A stretch of DNA of 64,000 nt. It comes from Flectonema sp. DT1601 (Eukaryota; Euglenozoa; Diplonemea; Diplonemida; Diplonemidae). Shown one piece after another: positions 1-12,786 of the stretch (positions are counted from its first letter, which is position 1; every line of letters begins with the position of its first letter). The stretch lies in contig OZ025785.1 of assembly GCA_964019425.1 (NCBI GenBank), forward strand, positions 62,001 through 126,000, read 5' to 3'. Both the position numbers and the translations under genes were made by a program. A model generated the notes under the pieces. It did no database searches and was not told the origin of the DNA. It saw nothing but the letters and a program-made list of their open reading frames with translations.

Positions 1-1009
1 CTCTAGAGCCGTAAAACCCGATATTAGTTTCACTATTTTGATATTGCAGTAGTAGGTTACCTCTTCGAACATGACCATTTCTTGCCGTGTGATAACTTTC
101 TTGGATGTAGTCGACGGCTGCTTCGAGAGCTTCTTTCTCAAAGTCTGAAATAATATTTTGAAGAGTTCTCTCTCTTTCACTCATACTCGATGGTTGAAGT
201 GATAACTGCTCCCAAGACTTCTGAAACAACTCATTATGATCGATGGAATTCTTTAAAATCCCTTCCTTACCAGCACTCACATTCCAACGAGCAGGTTTAC
301 TAAAAGTTACGAAGTCAACGGGACGCTTTCCTAAAGGACTCTTAGCACCACTCATATCCAAATGATGGTCTCGTAGATCATGAAGCACATGTCTGTAGTG
401 AGAGAATAGGGGATGGTTTTCTGAGGCGTCGAACTCCCTTTCAGTTCGTTCTGATATTTTCCTGTACATAAACTCATCCCTGCGAGTCTTTATCCTCTCC
501 CATCCAAGTGGAGGAGGAAGGCTTGCAAACTGTTTTATTATATACGACAGGTGTACTTCATTCCTGGGATCCATCCCTAGTTTTATCGCTAATTCTATTT
601 GTGCAGTACTGAGAGGTGTGCAAGATGACGCTAGTGGGACAGAGACGTCATCGATCATCGGCTCTGATATTTGTATACTGTAATCAAGATTAGTAGTTCC
701 ACAAAACCTTGGATTCGGTCCCTGCTGATCGATCCCAATGACCTCACTCAGCGACAGGGATATCATCTTCACATCGCTGTCGTTTAATTTGAACTTATCT
801 CTTCCTCCTCTTGCAGACCCAGGTACAGTCAATGCATTTAAATTATGAGCACTCCGTCTTGTTGATTCCAGTGATGGGTCAACATGATTAGCACCTCCCT
901 TTGATCTCCTGGTGTCATTTAAACCACCTGCTTGTGACTGAGACTTAGCGGGCTTCGAGACCGCTTTGTTACCAGCTTGTTGGCTGGGCTTGGCATTTGT
1001 GCATCCCAT
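1..1009 (-). CDS. CEP164-like WW-domain protein, 3' part beyond window
   Basis: A single open frame of 336 codons runs from an ATG at 1009 off the left edge. The N-terminus begins MGCTNAK, a classic setting for N-myristoylation at Gly2 plus palmitoylation at Cys3, so membrane anchoring is likely. Residues about 135-206 resemble the N-terminal unit of CEP164-type centriole and cilium proteins: an 'IELAIKLGMDP' helix, a hydrophobic linker, then a WW-like stretch with LPPPLGW (Trp170) ending in HPLFSHYR. The second WW tryptophan is not evident (Phe193 lies in its place). In that family the unit acts at distal appendages of basal bodies. A polypyrimidine-AG (catctcatctCAG) lies just upstream of the ATG, so a spliced leader or 5'UTR intron is possible. 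The open frame and start are clear; the CEP164 assignment is from pattern only and could instead be another WW-domain flagellar protein. Confidence 0.6.
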   Translation of the reverse strand, partial: MGCTNAKPSQQAGNKAVSKPAKSQSQAGGLNDTRRSKGGANHVDPSLESTRRSAHNLNALTVPGSARGGRDKFKLNDSDVKMISLSLSEVIGIDQQGPNPRFCGTTNLDYSIQISEPMIDDVSVPLASSCTPLSTAQIELAIKLGMDPRNEVHLSYIIKQFASLPPPLGWERIKTRRDEFMYRKISERTEREFDASENHPLFSHYRHVLHDLRDHHLDMSGAKSPLGKRPVDFVTFSKPARWNVSAGKEGILKNSIDHNELFQKSWEQLSLQPSSMSERERTLQNIISDFEKEALEAAVDYIQESYHTARNGHVRRGNLLLQYQNSETNIGFYGSR

Positions 1010-2195
1010 TAAAGGGCCTGCCCTGAGATGAGATGGAATACATGAAAAGTGATAACATTATGAAGAATATATTAAAAAGGGGGAAGATAGCAGCAGCATA
1101 TTGACATCACATGACATGAAGGAATAGATTAATCAATAATAAGTAAACAAAAACTGAAAAAGGTCTCATCAAAAAAAAAAAAAAGAAAAAAAAACAACAA
1201 CAACAGCCACAACACGAAATTCAGAAACTAAGTAACGGACATGGATGGGGATTGACTGGTGAGGAGCTTTCCTTTTTTTTTTTTTTTTTTTAGTTAATTT
1301 TTTTTTTTTCCGAAAGTCAAACCACATCTAAACACACTACCATTCCTGCAGAAGAGGCGTGTGTCCCCTTCCTCCCTTCCCCCACCTGATAACCAAAATC
1401 AGGTTGCAGAACTTATTAATCGCACAAAAAAAAAAAAAAAAAGTTTTCTTTTTTTTTTATTAAAATAAAAAAAGAGGTGAGGATTACTGCAGGCAAATTA
1501 TTCATCTTTTTAAACGGCATGAATACTGACACTCTCCCCTTCCCCCCCTCTCCTTTTCCCCTTTTTTTCTTCTTTTTATTCTTGCCACTGGATCTTATTT
1601 GTGGCTGCGATATAACCACTAGTGTTACATATTAAAAAAGGGAACGAGAGGAAAAAAAAAAAGAAGAAAAAGAAATGAAAAAAAAAAAGAATTTAATTTT
1701 AAACAAGGAATTCCTATAGACTGCTTCTGTTTACCCTTTTAAAACAAGAAAAAAAAGGCACATGACTTGAGAGGTGTCTCTCATCTAAATACGATTATCA
1801 TGAAGGCCGTCAAAATGATTTCCCTTTTTTTTTTTTTTTTTTCCCCATCATTCCCCCTCTCTTTTTTAAGAGAAAAAACGATCGACCTGGAGAGGGGGGA
1901 TAAATCGATGGGCTCTCCCCCCTCTCCAATCTCAACCCGATAATAGCTTCACTGTTAATGATTAGTAAGTTGGATTTGGGAAAAAAAAGAAGCCAAACTT
2001 TCTACCTACTGAGAGGGCATTAAATAACAATAAACAATATTAAAAAAGGGAAGGGGAAAACAGGATTATTTGTGTTATAGAGGTCCCAGAGAGGGCGATC
2101 GGTTTACGTTACACGGCCCCTTACAAGGAGACGACTCGGAAATTAAAAAAAAAAAAAAAAAAAAAAAACTAAAATATCACTCAAAAAGAAAAGTT
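1010..2195. other. Intergenic, homopolymer-rich
   Basis: No convincing coding frame on either strand. It holds many A or T runs (near 1171, 1272, 1424, 1825 and 2144) separated by short unique sequence. It must include the 3' end of the Tudor-like gene and the 5' end of the CEP164-like gene, but no promoter or polyadenylation signal can be placed with confidence. Confidence 0.6.
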
Positions 2196-3206
2196 CTACT
2201 TGTAACCAAGTAATTTTTTCTTTCGAGTGATCCCTTTCTCAGCTGGGGATCCCTCGGCTGTTGGAGATTTTTTTTTATTCGGAGATGTTCCTCGACGGGT
2301 AGAAACAGTTGAATTGTCTATCGCTGTCAAAATATTTGGAAGTCTAGTTGCCTGTTTACGAACTTTTTGATGCTGTTTTTGCCATTTAGACGACGAGGCT
2401 GGAGCTGAAGAGAAAACTGCTCCTTTCCTCGGCTGATATCTCTGAGGAGGTGGAGGTGAAGAGTTAGGTATTGAAGCAGCAACGGAATAACCGATACCGT
2501 CAGTTGATGGACTTTTTGAACCGAATTTTATACCTTTGTTGGAGTCTCGTTGTTTCCTTCGAATACACTCCTCAGGAACATTAAAAGAAAGTTCACCAGA
2601 AGTGAAAACAATATCATAATGACTACCTTGAAGGGTTCTTCTTTGAATGGTACCCGGGAACCAATCTTTTGTATCATCATAATAAACCTCTACTTCATCA
2701 CTTTGTCTGTAAGACTTCACACTCTCACTGCTCTTAGAACGAACAAACTGTGCCTTGCAAGCAGAGAAGTAATTCCTCGTTGGTGCGAATACCTGTTTCG
2801 ATTGATTACTACTACTCGACCTCGACCGTCTAGAAACAGAACTACTTTGAGGATGTGCAGCAACACCAGAAGTCTCAAGTGGGTGAGTAACGGGACTCCA
2901 TTTGGAAGAACCCTTCTGAGATTTTGATTTCTGTTTTTTTTTTTTTTTTTTCAAATTCTCAAACATAGAAAGTAAACACCAGATGACTATTTTCAACTAC
3001 ACACCTGTTCATCAGTAGATGATTTCCCCCACTGTCGGACTGGTGAGGAACTCTTCTGTCTGACAGGAGATACGCTGCGAGCCTTCGGTGCGATATTTTG
3101 ACTCAAAGATTTGGGAGATTTGACTCTGCCGTGGTTGGTAGGAGAGAGTGATCGGCGGTGCTTTCGTCGACTCTGTTTTTGTTGTTAATTAGAATTTAAG
3201 AACAAC

Positions 3207-3238
<32 letters not shown>

Positions 3239-4597
3239 AATAAAAACACTCAACACAACACATACCTCAGCAGTCATTCCGAGTCGTTGACGACGTTCGT
3301 GCGCTGATTCCCTTGTGTTGGCTGATGTTGGGGACGTAGAAATGCTGACGGGTTGAGGAAGAGTACCAACCCTTCTATTCAGAAGATTATTTCTGTGATG
3401 ATGATGATTGATATGATCGTCTATGAATAGATCTGATTTCCTACGAGAATGAGGAGCAGTAATAAGTGAAGCAGCAGGTAACCTCCATAATTGTTTATCA
3501 GAGAACTCGACCATTAACGTACTTCGATCACCCTGATTAAGATTAGCTCCATCCACGACACCATACTGACCAGCACACTCGAGGTATCCTCTGGTGGGTT
3601 CGATATTTAACTCTTCTGCGAGTGATTTTAATTCCAATGAAGTTGCCTCAACTAATACTTTCTTACCAGGCTTAATATGACGGACTGAACTAAGACGTTG
3701 TCTTGTTCCATTTTGATTAGATTCTTGATCAGCTATCTGAGCTGCAGAAACATCTTCGAAGTCGTCATTAAGTGAAGCTGAAGCATCGTAAGGAGCTGTT
3801 ATACTAATTGGTCTGATGTCACCTTCTGGAACACAAGAACTGATACCGTCAACCTCCACACAAAATGATCCTTCATCAGTCTTACTTAGAAGTACAGCAT
3901 TCCTCCATTCTCCTGAGTCTGGATGCCAAACTTGAACCTCTGCTCCCGCCTCTTCCGCTTCTCTGTGTCGTAGCTGAGTTGCTATTTCAGGAACCATGTC
4001 CGGCAGCAGAACAGATTCTAACTGTCTTGCGCTGGTAGTGTGTTTAAATAGTAATTGTTTCCCATCAGTGAGATCAACCCTGTAACTATGTTCTGGATAC
4101 TCTGGGTGACGAAGATGTTCCTCAAGTATTACAAGAGGAGCTCTGATGTCACCCTCCGCCCAGTATATTAATCCATTATGAGGAAATATTGAATAAGCGT
4201 GAGTCACTCTTGATATAGAAGAGCAGTAAGTCCAGATTCCAGGAAGTGAATTCGTGCTTCTCGCAGCTGTTTCTCTTGCTGAGGTTGAAGACACTTCTTT
4301 GTAATGTGTTTCTAATACGAGTAAAGGTTCAACACCACACGCTCTCATTAAAAGGCTTCCAGTCGGCAATGATATTTCCCAATTGGGAAAGAATCCATCT
4401 TCGCAGCTGAGATCGTCACTACCTTGTTGAGGGTCTTTAATGAGTCCAGAAACCTCTCCTTCTTTCCATTTAAATGATCCTCCGTTAGTCTTTTCTATCA
4501 GATATGAATGAACCAACTTCGTAGAACTACTAATATAACTCCACTCACCGCAAAGCTCGTCGAGTGTTGGAACAGCGTCTCCATTCAGAGCAGACAT
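2196..4597 (-). CDS. Tudor-like repeat protein, three exons
   Basis: Proposed exons are 3266..4597, 3005..3172 and 2196..2930, giving about 744 residues. Donors are GAG|GTATGT and CAG|GTGTGT, acceptors are CAG, and all joins are phase 0. The last acceptor could instead lie 15 nt further on. The first exon has two related beta-rich units (near residues 10-85 and 115-205, each opening G-x-W-x-Y) of a kind often seen in alveolate proteins. A Tudor-like SH3 barrel follows (about 220-265, 'VQVWHPDSGEW'), and a second Tudor-like barrel lies in the last exon ('VEVYYDDTKDWFPGTI'). The middle exon is Ser/Arg/Lys rich and disordered, and the C-terminus is basic and low-complexity. Tudor barrels usually bind methylated Lys or Arg in chromatin or RNP proteins. 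No enzyme domain is seen and the specific role is unknown. Both introns contain long A or T runs. Confidence 0.65.
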
Positions 4598-7500
4598 TAC
4601 CTTGTGTTTGAGAGAATGATTTTTAATAAAATAAATTGTTTTTTTTTTTAAACAAATCGTTATATCGATGGTATGAAAAAAAAAGTCATCTGATGGATCA
4701 TTTTTTTTTTTTTTTTGTATTAATTTCCCTCATGAATTACAATAAAAAAAAATTGTGTACTTTTTTTTTTTTTTTTTTTTTTTTTTCCCCAACATTGAAC
4801 AACAACAATAACAACAAAAAAAAAAAAAAAAAAAAACAGCAAAAAAAGTAAATTTCCTTAACCGAAAGAAAAATCCTTCTCTCTGAAGTCAACACGAACC
4901 AGATACGAATAAGACGAAAGAACAATAAATCAAAAAAAAAAAAGAAAAAAGAGGAAAAAAAAAGAATAATTAACGCCGACAGGCTATCTGCTCCGCGTCA
5001 TGCTTGGTTGGTGTGATGTTTTTTTTTTTTTTTTTTTTTTTTGCGAAAGAAGAAAACCTGTACCCACTTTAGGTCACGATAAGTCTACCGTCTTGTTCCC
5101 CGTACACGACAATAACTTAATAGGATTGTGCCATATGATGCACTATATATTTATATTTATTTTTGTTTTTGCGGGTTTTGTTTTTCAGTGGATTGATTAA
5201 TAGATCTTTTTGTTATATTCCTTTTTTTTTTTTTTTTTTTAAAGTTCCTTGTCATTGATAGATGACTTTCTTAAGAGGGAAGGAGAAGGAAAAAAAAGAG
5301 GGGAAAGAGGGTGAAACTTTTTTTTTTTTTTTTTATCGTCAAAAAAAAAAAAAAATGACAACAAAAGTTTGATCTTTTTTTTGATTTTTTGACTACTAAA
5401 AAAACAACAACAACAAAAAACCGAGTTGGTCATGTAAACAAATCTTTCAACACACAAAACTATCGAAGGTTGCTCACCTACCCTTTATGTGTACCAGTCA
5501 GAACAAAAAATTGTTTAAAAAAAAAAGTTGCCCCTCCCCCTCCACCAGTTGCTGTTATGCTTTTGTCAATCAGGGAAATTATCCGAGACTGGCCACCCAG
5601 ACAGAATACATTGTCTCCAACTCTTTTGAAGGGGGGGCGGGAATTTGAGTATTTTTTTTTTTTTTTTTTTTAATTTTTATAAAAATCTGTTAAGGATACA
5701 GTGAACTGTGGTGATGCTTAAATTAGCCTCCCTTTGAAGTAACTATTTAGGTCTCGAGAGTAGTGCAGATCCTCTTTCTTTACTTCTGTTCTCATCATCA
5801 GTTGTAGTACAGTGAGTTGTCGTCTCCAACTTTTTCGAGGGAAAAAACAAAATAAAGTTGGGGAAATTTTTTTTGGTTGAAACGAGGGGGAAAAAAAACA
5901 AAAAAATAAAATAAATAAATAAATTCAATTATATTTCAGTCAGTAAACAACTGAAACTGAAGAAGGGAACAAAAAAAAAAACAAAAAAAAAAAAAACCTA
6001 GAAAAAAAGGCAGCTGGTGGACGAGAAAGCTCTCTCTCAACTAACTAACGGGACGCCCCACCGCCAATAATGGATAGCAAATCACCAACTTAACGTAAAA
6101 GCTGGGTAGTAAAAAATAAATAAAGAAAACAGACCTCAATAATAATTACCATTGTGTGGAGATCTGTTCCAACGGTACACCAAAAAACAGGTTGCGATGG
6201 ATTTTTTTTTTTTTTTTTTTTAAAAATTTGAAACAAGTGCATTCAGGTTATCATGAAAAAGATCATTTCTTTAATTTTTACTTTATTATTATTATTATTA
6301 TTATTATTTTCTTTTGTCGTATATATAACATTGACCTCGGTAGTTCTTACCTTTATTTTGTTAACTTAGAGAAGAATGCAAACTGAGATGAGGAGGTTCA
6401 GTTGTTGCTGAACTACCAAAACCATTCAGATAAGCAGCCTTTATATATTTTGTTGATCCGTCAGCTAGTTTTACTGGCGGCACAGGGAAATAGATAACAT
6501 GAACATAATAAATAAACAGCTTTCAATCTAAATAGTTTCCTCTCCCGACTTCGTCGGTGCAAAAAAAAAAAAAAAAAAAAGATCGATACTTACATGACTT
6601 CAATAATAAGAAAACGGATGATACAAAAGAAGAGAGAAAAAAAAAAAAAAAAAAAAAAAACACCATAAGACAATATAGTATAACAGAAACTTTAAAAAAA
6701 AAATAAAAAGAGGTCGCCTTACCAGTCACCCTTGAGTGACCAAGGGGAGATTTAAAAAAAAAAAAAAAAAAAAAAAAGAACTTTTAAAAAGATTTTTATG
6801 ACTTTGTGAAAGTAAATTTAGTATTGTCCCTTACCCCATTTTTTTCCAGCTGATTTTTTTTTTTTTTTTTTTGATATTCCCCCCCTTTTTCCTTCAAGTT
6901 AGTTAAGCCACGTGATATGAAAACACCACTTGGTGGCCGACTAAATAAAAGTAGTAATTTAATTTTCTCACAAGTATGATAAACTGAAAAGTGGAGTGCT
7001 GGAAAAAAAAAAAAAAAACTAATTTAATTTGGAAATCTCGTTATGAGGATCGACAAATGTAAAAGAGGTTGAAATCAACGACAGCATCACAGCCATGTGA
7101 TTCCAATAGCGTCAGAGAGAGGGTTGGTTTTCGTTAGTCGCAATTCTGCTATCAAATTTAGTTGGTCGAAGAAGGGAAATAAAAGAACGAAGAAAAAAAA
7201 AAAGAAAACTGTCTCTGTTCAACCAAAGTGGCAACACCCCTGGTCTCAGAAACAATTAATAATTACACCATACTGTATTTTTTTTTTTTTTTTTTTTTTT
7301 TTGTGGTTACCGAAAACCGTCATTATGCGCCAGGAACGACACGATACAAACAAGAGAAAACATGCCTAGTTGTGTGAAGATCCAAAATACGAATTCAAAT
7401 TTAATTTCCCACTCCAGTTGTGGTGAACAGTTATTCCTCTTTATAACTACATTGTATTGTTGGAAAAAACATAATACTTTTTTTTTTTTTTTTTTTTCGT

Positions 7501-8266
7501 TTTTTTGTATAATTAAGCTTGTTTTCGTTCTTTTTTTGTTTTTGCTGATTTTTTTTTTTTCTTTCCCAATCACCTATCAAAGATGCGATACGAAAAATGA
7601 AACTACATTATTGCTAAGGGAAATAAAAAAATTCCTAAGATTTTTTTGCAAGAAACCCAATTTTTTTTTTTTTTTTTTTTGCACTGGAACAGTACTGTAA
7701 GCTACAATAACGCTGACACCCTCAGTCAGTCTCGTGACACAAATAATACATAAACAATTGAACCTAATATATATTTTTGTTTTTCCCTCCCTCCCTCCCC
7801 TTCCCCCCTTACAGTCTGCTGTAGAGCAATAAACCAGATGTAGCAAAAAAAAAAAAAAAAAAAAAGGTGGAAAAATATTATTTCAATTTTTTTTTTTTTT
7901 TTTTTGTTAAAAAAAAAACAAATAAATAATATTATAATGTTATTTCACAAAATAACATAAAAACAACTAAATAATAAAAAATAAAAAAAATAAAAAAAAA
8001 AACGATGAAATAATTTGACATTTGTCAAGGATAGTAAAAAAACAACATGACGCCTCAGTTCCATCATCCACTGTTTGATAAACAATTCTAGAGAGCAGCG
8101 CGACACTTTATTTCGGTTTATTATTTGTATGCAGAGTAGATAGCAGAGTAGATAAAAAAAAAAGGAGCAGAAAGAAAAAAAGAAAAACTACCACTGCTGT
8201 GACTAGTGCAACATAAGTTAATGTCCAACAGTATTGTTGTCTGATTTCTATTGAAATCTGAATAAT

Positions 8267-8298
<32 letters not shown>

Positions 8299-8765
8299 AA
8301 ATAAATAAATGATCACCTGTGAAAGTAAATAACGCGTTAGCCCGCACTGTTGATTTTTTTTTTTAATTATTTTTTTTTTTTTTTTCCTCCCCCCTTTCTT
8401 CTATCAACAGAGCTCGTACACTTATATAAAAGGTAGTTAGCAGTTTTTTTCTCTAGATGTGAGGAACACCCCTCCTAATGGATTGTCAGATTTCTTCTTC
8501 TTCGTAAGTCACTACTTCGTATTGAGTAAGCAGATGAAAATAATTGGGAGCAATTATTAGAATGGGGAAAAAAAATGAGAAGAAAAAAAAAAACTGCGAC
8601 CTTCCAACAGTCTGCACCCTCTCAGATGTCTTCCTCTTTATCAGATTCAAAGAAACCAAGTTCGGGTGTTCTATCAGAGGGAGTCTTTTTTTTTATTTTT
8701 CAATTGGTGTCCAGTTCGATTCCGTTGATTGGTTTTTTTTTTTTTTTCTTCCCCAAAAAAAAATC
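4598..8765. other. 4.2 kb gene-free region packed with poly-A/poly-T
   Basis: Dozens of A or T runs of about 12-25 nt, an ATT microsatellite near 6283-6307, and AAAT repeats near 8270-8310. Short open frames here are homopolymer artefacts (poly-Phe, poly-Lys). I see no protein similarity and no tRNA. It must contain the 5' region of the Tudor-like gene and the 3' end of the P4-ATPase gene. Confidence 0.6.
5739..5822. repeat. Possible short dispersed repeat
   Basis: The stretch beginning 'agtaactatttaggt' and ending near 'catcatcagttgtagta' resembles sequence at about 34498-34590, and part of it resembles about 15718-15785 (pattern tctattct..atcatcatcag..gtaagt). The copies are diverged and may be an old short interspersed element. 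Ends are not defined. Confidence 0.25.
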
Positions 8766-10723
8766 TCAAAGATCATCTAAGATTGCTCGTTTGTCAGGAC
8801 TGCTGCCTGAGTCCAAAGGATCTAACAGAAGGTTGGAGGATTTCGGGTGAGATCCTCCTGAGAGAGACTTCACACTAATGACAGGAGACAGAGACTGCGA
8901 GGAATCATAAATATGTGGTCCTTTATGCATTATCCGAGGGGAGGATAATGGAGAGCTGTACACGTCGTCTCGACCTTCACTTCCCGGAAAACGACTTCCT
9001 CTGTGAGGCAGTGGTAGCATCATTGGACTTGCTGGGAGGCTACCAAAATCTGAACGACTTCCTCCAGGTACGTACTGGTCAAGTAGTAGTGGTTTACTGC
9101 TAGGATTGGTCTCTCTTACTGCTGATCCCTGTCGGACCATATCCACGAGTCTGGGTTGCGCCTGTTTGTTGGTATTTATTTAATTGTATCTCTCACCCAC
9201 TCTTGAGATCCTCAGAAAAAGAAAAAAATAAATACACACCTCCTTCACCCAAAATGATATTGCTAGTTCCATGACGACTACGAAAACTGTGCATCCGACA
9301 ACTATCAGATAGAACTTTGGTTCTGTTTATTTATTTTTTTTTTTTTTTTTTGTTTTTTTAAAAAAACTCTCCTCAACAATCTCAATGTAAAATAATAAAA
9401 CAAAACCCATACTGGAGTAAACCATCAAAGCGATCCCGTGATACTCTGAGTGCCCAAAGAACATTGTAAAGTTACTGTACACCAGAATGAATGCTGTGTT
9501 TTTGTTGATTTTGATTTTTTTTTGATGTTTTAAAAAAAAACAAAAAAAAAATTTTAAATTAAAAACAAACCATGATATCCAGCAAAAGACAAGACAATTG
9601 ACAATAAATGTACCCAAGTCCAAGACATGAATGTCAAAGATGCTTTTGCTAAAACAACACTAATGACCGTCGACATTACATAAGTACCATGAGTGAAGAT
9701 ACCACTAGTACGAGCACCAGCCGTATCATCTCTTTGCATTGACGGTAAGATGAGTCCGAATATAACAGCTGTATGAATAACTGTCCAACATAACCAACGA
9801 AGAATGGAAAGTCTTGATAAACGACCTCCTGCGGGAGATCTGAGATCATAATACAACGAAGGATATTGAAGAACTTCACTTGGTCTGACGTCGTATTCAA
9901 ACAACCCCATAGTCAATGGAGGCAGTAAAGTAAACAACATATTATAACAAATAATAACCCAAGAATCAAACAGTGTCTGACCAGTGTAACCTGAAGTCGT
10001 TGAGTAGATGATCTGACAACAAGAGTAGATTAAATTTTTATAAAAAGAATATTGAATTAAATAACTATTCTTAAGTAACGCAAATCTTCCATGAATTGCG
10101 AGAAGAGGACGGAGATGGCGGAACTGAGGGATGGCGAAATCGGAACTTCGTTCAGCCTGAGAACCCTCGAGACCCATAATACCAATTCCAACCTTCGCTC
10201 TTTGAATCATCGATACGTCGTTAGCTCCATCTCCGATACTCATGACGGTCAGTTTAGCGTCTTGTAAAATACCAACAAAGTCTGACTTTTGCAAAGGAGT
10301 AACTCTGCAGCATATCGCTGTCTCTGCTTTGAGTGCCAGTTTCTTAAAGTTCTCAATCATATTATTATCACCCGATTCGTTAATCGCAGCGAATGTCTTC
10401 CCATCGATGATGATACAGTTACCTGTACCACTTCCTAACATTGTCCCCGACAGACCTTCTTGTGATGTTATCGTCGCATGTCCATTATTTATTTGGTCAG
10501 CCAGACTTCCCAAAGTCGAATTCTCAACGTCGATATTTATAATTTCAGTAGAATCTGAAGATATTAACTGACAAGTGTTCGCGATGTTGATCGCAGTCTC
10601 TCTCTTGTCTCCAGTTAGAATCCAAATGGTAACTCCAGCAGTTCGGAAGTAACTAATCGTTTCGGGTACTTCAGGCTGAAGCTTATCCTCGATTCCTATT
10701 TTAGGTTATTATTTGGAAGGTGG

Positions 10724-10761
<38 letters not shown>

Positions 10762-12786
10762 CATACCTGTAGCACCAACAAGTGTAAGAGAGTGCTCCAT
10801 GGCTAACGAAGCCTGTTCAACAAGTTCGTGGCGATTAGTGACTGAATTGGTCGCTGCTGTCCATTGTGGTAGCCAACTATTGTACTCATGATCAGTGATG
10901 TGTTTCCATGCCATGCAGAGAGTTCTAAGTCCATCACATGCAAAGACATCAGCTGCTTTTAGTACTTCGTGTCGAAATCTATTCTCATCAGCGTTTGAGA
11001 GATTTGCAAGTATTGCCTGATCTGATCCTTTTGTAAATAGTAGTCTTTGATGACCAAATCCAGGGTGTTCTATTATTACTGACATCATCTTTCTATCACT
11101 TGAGAATGGAAGTGTGTGAAGAACTTTAATAGTTGTTGGTGAAGGGTCTTTAGTAGTCGCAATCACTGCTTCTGTTTCAGTTCTCTGTTGGAGAACAACT
11201 CCTGCATCACGTGCTGCTCTGGTCAGAGCAACTTCATCAGTGCTGTCGCCAGCGTAGTCAAAATGATCATCAAGGCATGTGTTTAGAATATGAGAGACCA
11301 CGTCATTACCTCCTTCTCTTGAAGGGAGGACAGTGTTACAGAGAGCTAGTATTTGCATCAACATTGGTAACTTTGGATCGTTTTCCGCCACCATCGAATT
11401 CTTCAGACACCCCGGCTTGGTGAGTTCGTTATATATTTTAGTTCCGCAAAAACAGGTTGCGAAAACCATTTTGTTCTCAGTCAATGTACCAGTCTTATCG
11501 GTACATATAACCTGAACCTGACTAAGCTCTTCATTTAAAGATGCTGTCTTAGCTTTCATCGCAAGATCTCTTTCACTGTCATACATGAGGAGGTCCCACT
11601 CCATGAACTGTGCTTGCAAAGCTTTACAAAACTCAATTGATAAAAACAAACTAATTGGCATCATGAGCGATAGCAGTACGAAATATGTGAAATAATGTCT
11701 TATGAAATACTCAAATGCTCCGTATTCGAAGTTTAAATATTCCAAATAAAATGCGTGAGCGTTACTACTACCGCGAGCAAAGTAAACACTTCCTCCACAC
11801 AGTATTGAGATACAGACCTGCTGTGCCAGTAAGATGTATACAATTAAACGAGATAGTTTCGCGTCTATTCTTGATTTCTTGTGAACTGGTGGTGTTAAGT
11901 TAAGAAACATCTTGGTACTAACTCCTGTGTAGATCGCCATACAAATAGCAGACGGTGTTTGCCGTAGAACACAACCCCTTAGTAATAAATTATTAATATG
12001 ACATGGTTGTGGGTTTGATACTCCTGGCCAGTTCAATACCCCCTCCCAAGAGTCTAACTTCTGACTTGGGGCATTGCATGAGACTGAGAATGCTAAGCCT
12101 TGAAGAGTACTTGGGTCGTCGAATGTGCTGGTTCCAGAGACTGGATTTTTTTTTTTAAGATTTCCTTCTCCATCGAGGTTTGCTGTTTCGACGAAGGCTG
12201 AGTTATCATCTCTCTTCGTTGAAATTATTAAAACATCAGCTGGGATGGTTTCATTGTCTGATATCTCAATTAGATCGCCAGCCTTCACATCTTGACTTTT
12301 AACTGAACACCATTGATTCTTTGGATTGTTTTTAGATCTCAAAACTCTCACAAGTTTCGAATTTGCTTTTCGATCATCATTGTGTCGTTTCCAATCTTCA
12401 TGCGCATCTCGCAAACTTGCGACACCAACAACAGCAACAAACGGAATAATCGTCGTAATCGGAAACACTGGAGACACACCAGGGATTAGAGAGAAGGCCA
12501 TATTCATGAAGAAATACATGTTAGCAACTTTAGTCATTTGGAGATATAGGTTCAAAGGAAGGAAGTTATACCATTCATATTTACTAGTTTTTATATAGTT
12601 GTTTGGGAGGTTTTTATTTGAGTTCTCTTCGTAGAATGATGATGCCGCTGTTGTTGTTCCTCTTATCAAAAGAGTGTTCTCGTCGTTATTATCATTTTCG
12701 AGCTCGAATTTGAAATTTCTACCGCTGGTTAGACTCCCAGTCACATCCGACTGACACAACTCTACTTCTTCTTCGTTCTTTCCCAT
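8766..12786 (-). CDS. P4-type ATPase (phospholipid flippase), five exons
   Basis: Exons: 10767..12786, 9571..10695, 9368..9493, 9240..9322, 8766..9161, about 1249 residues, normal for this family. All phases agree. The exon 3 donor (GAGGAGA|GTTTTT) is weak; an alternative is GTATGG about 37 nt earlier, but the longer exon leaves a better TM9-TM10 pair. P4-ATPases flip aminophospholipids toward the cytosolic leaflet, usually with a CDC50 partner. Visible: PISL in M4 (about 377), phosphorylation motif DKTGTLT (about 430-436), K-G-S-D nucleotide-site motif, GATG|IEDKL across intron 1, TGDKRETA, GDGANDVSMIQ, and six C-terminal membrane helices followed by a Ser/Pro-rich tail. The actuator loop reads DGEG (about 205-208) rather than the usual DGET, directly before a run of 11 A in the coding strand. 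The first intron carries a 29-nt A run on the plus strand. Confidence 0.93.

Noticed and set aside
4598-8765. Many short open frames encoding poly-Phe and poly-Lys
   Set aside because: They arise from homopolymer runs, lack domains and conservation signs, and often overlap on opposite strands.
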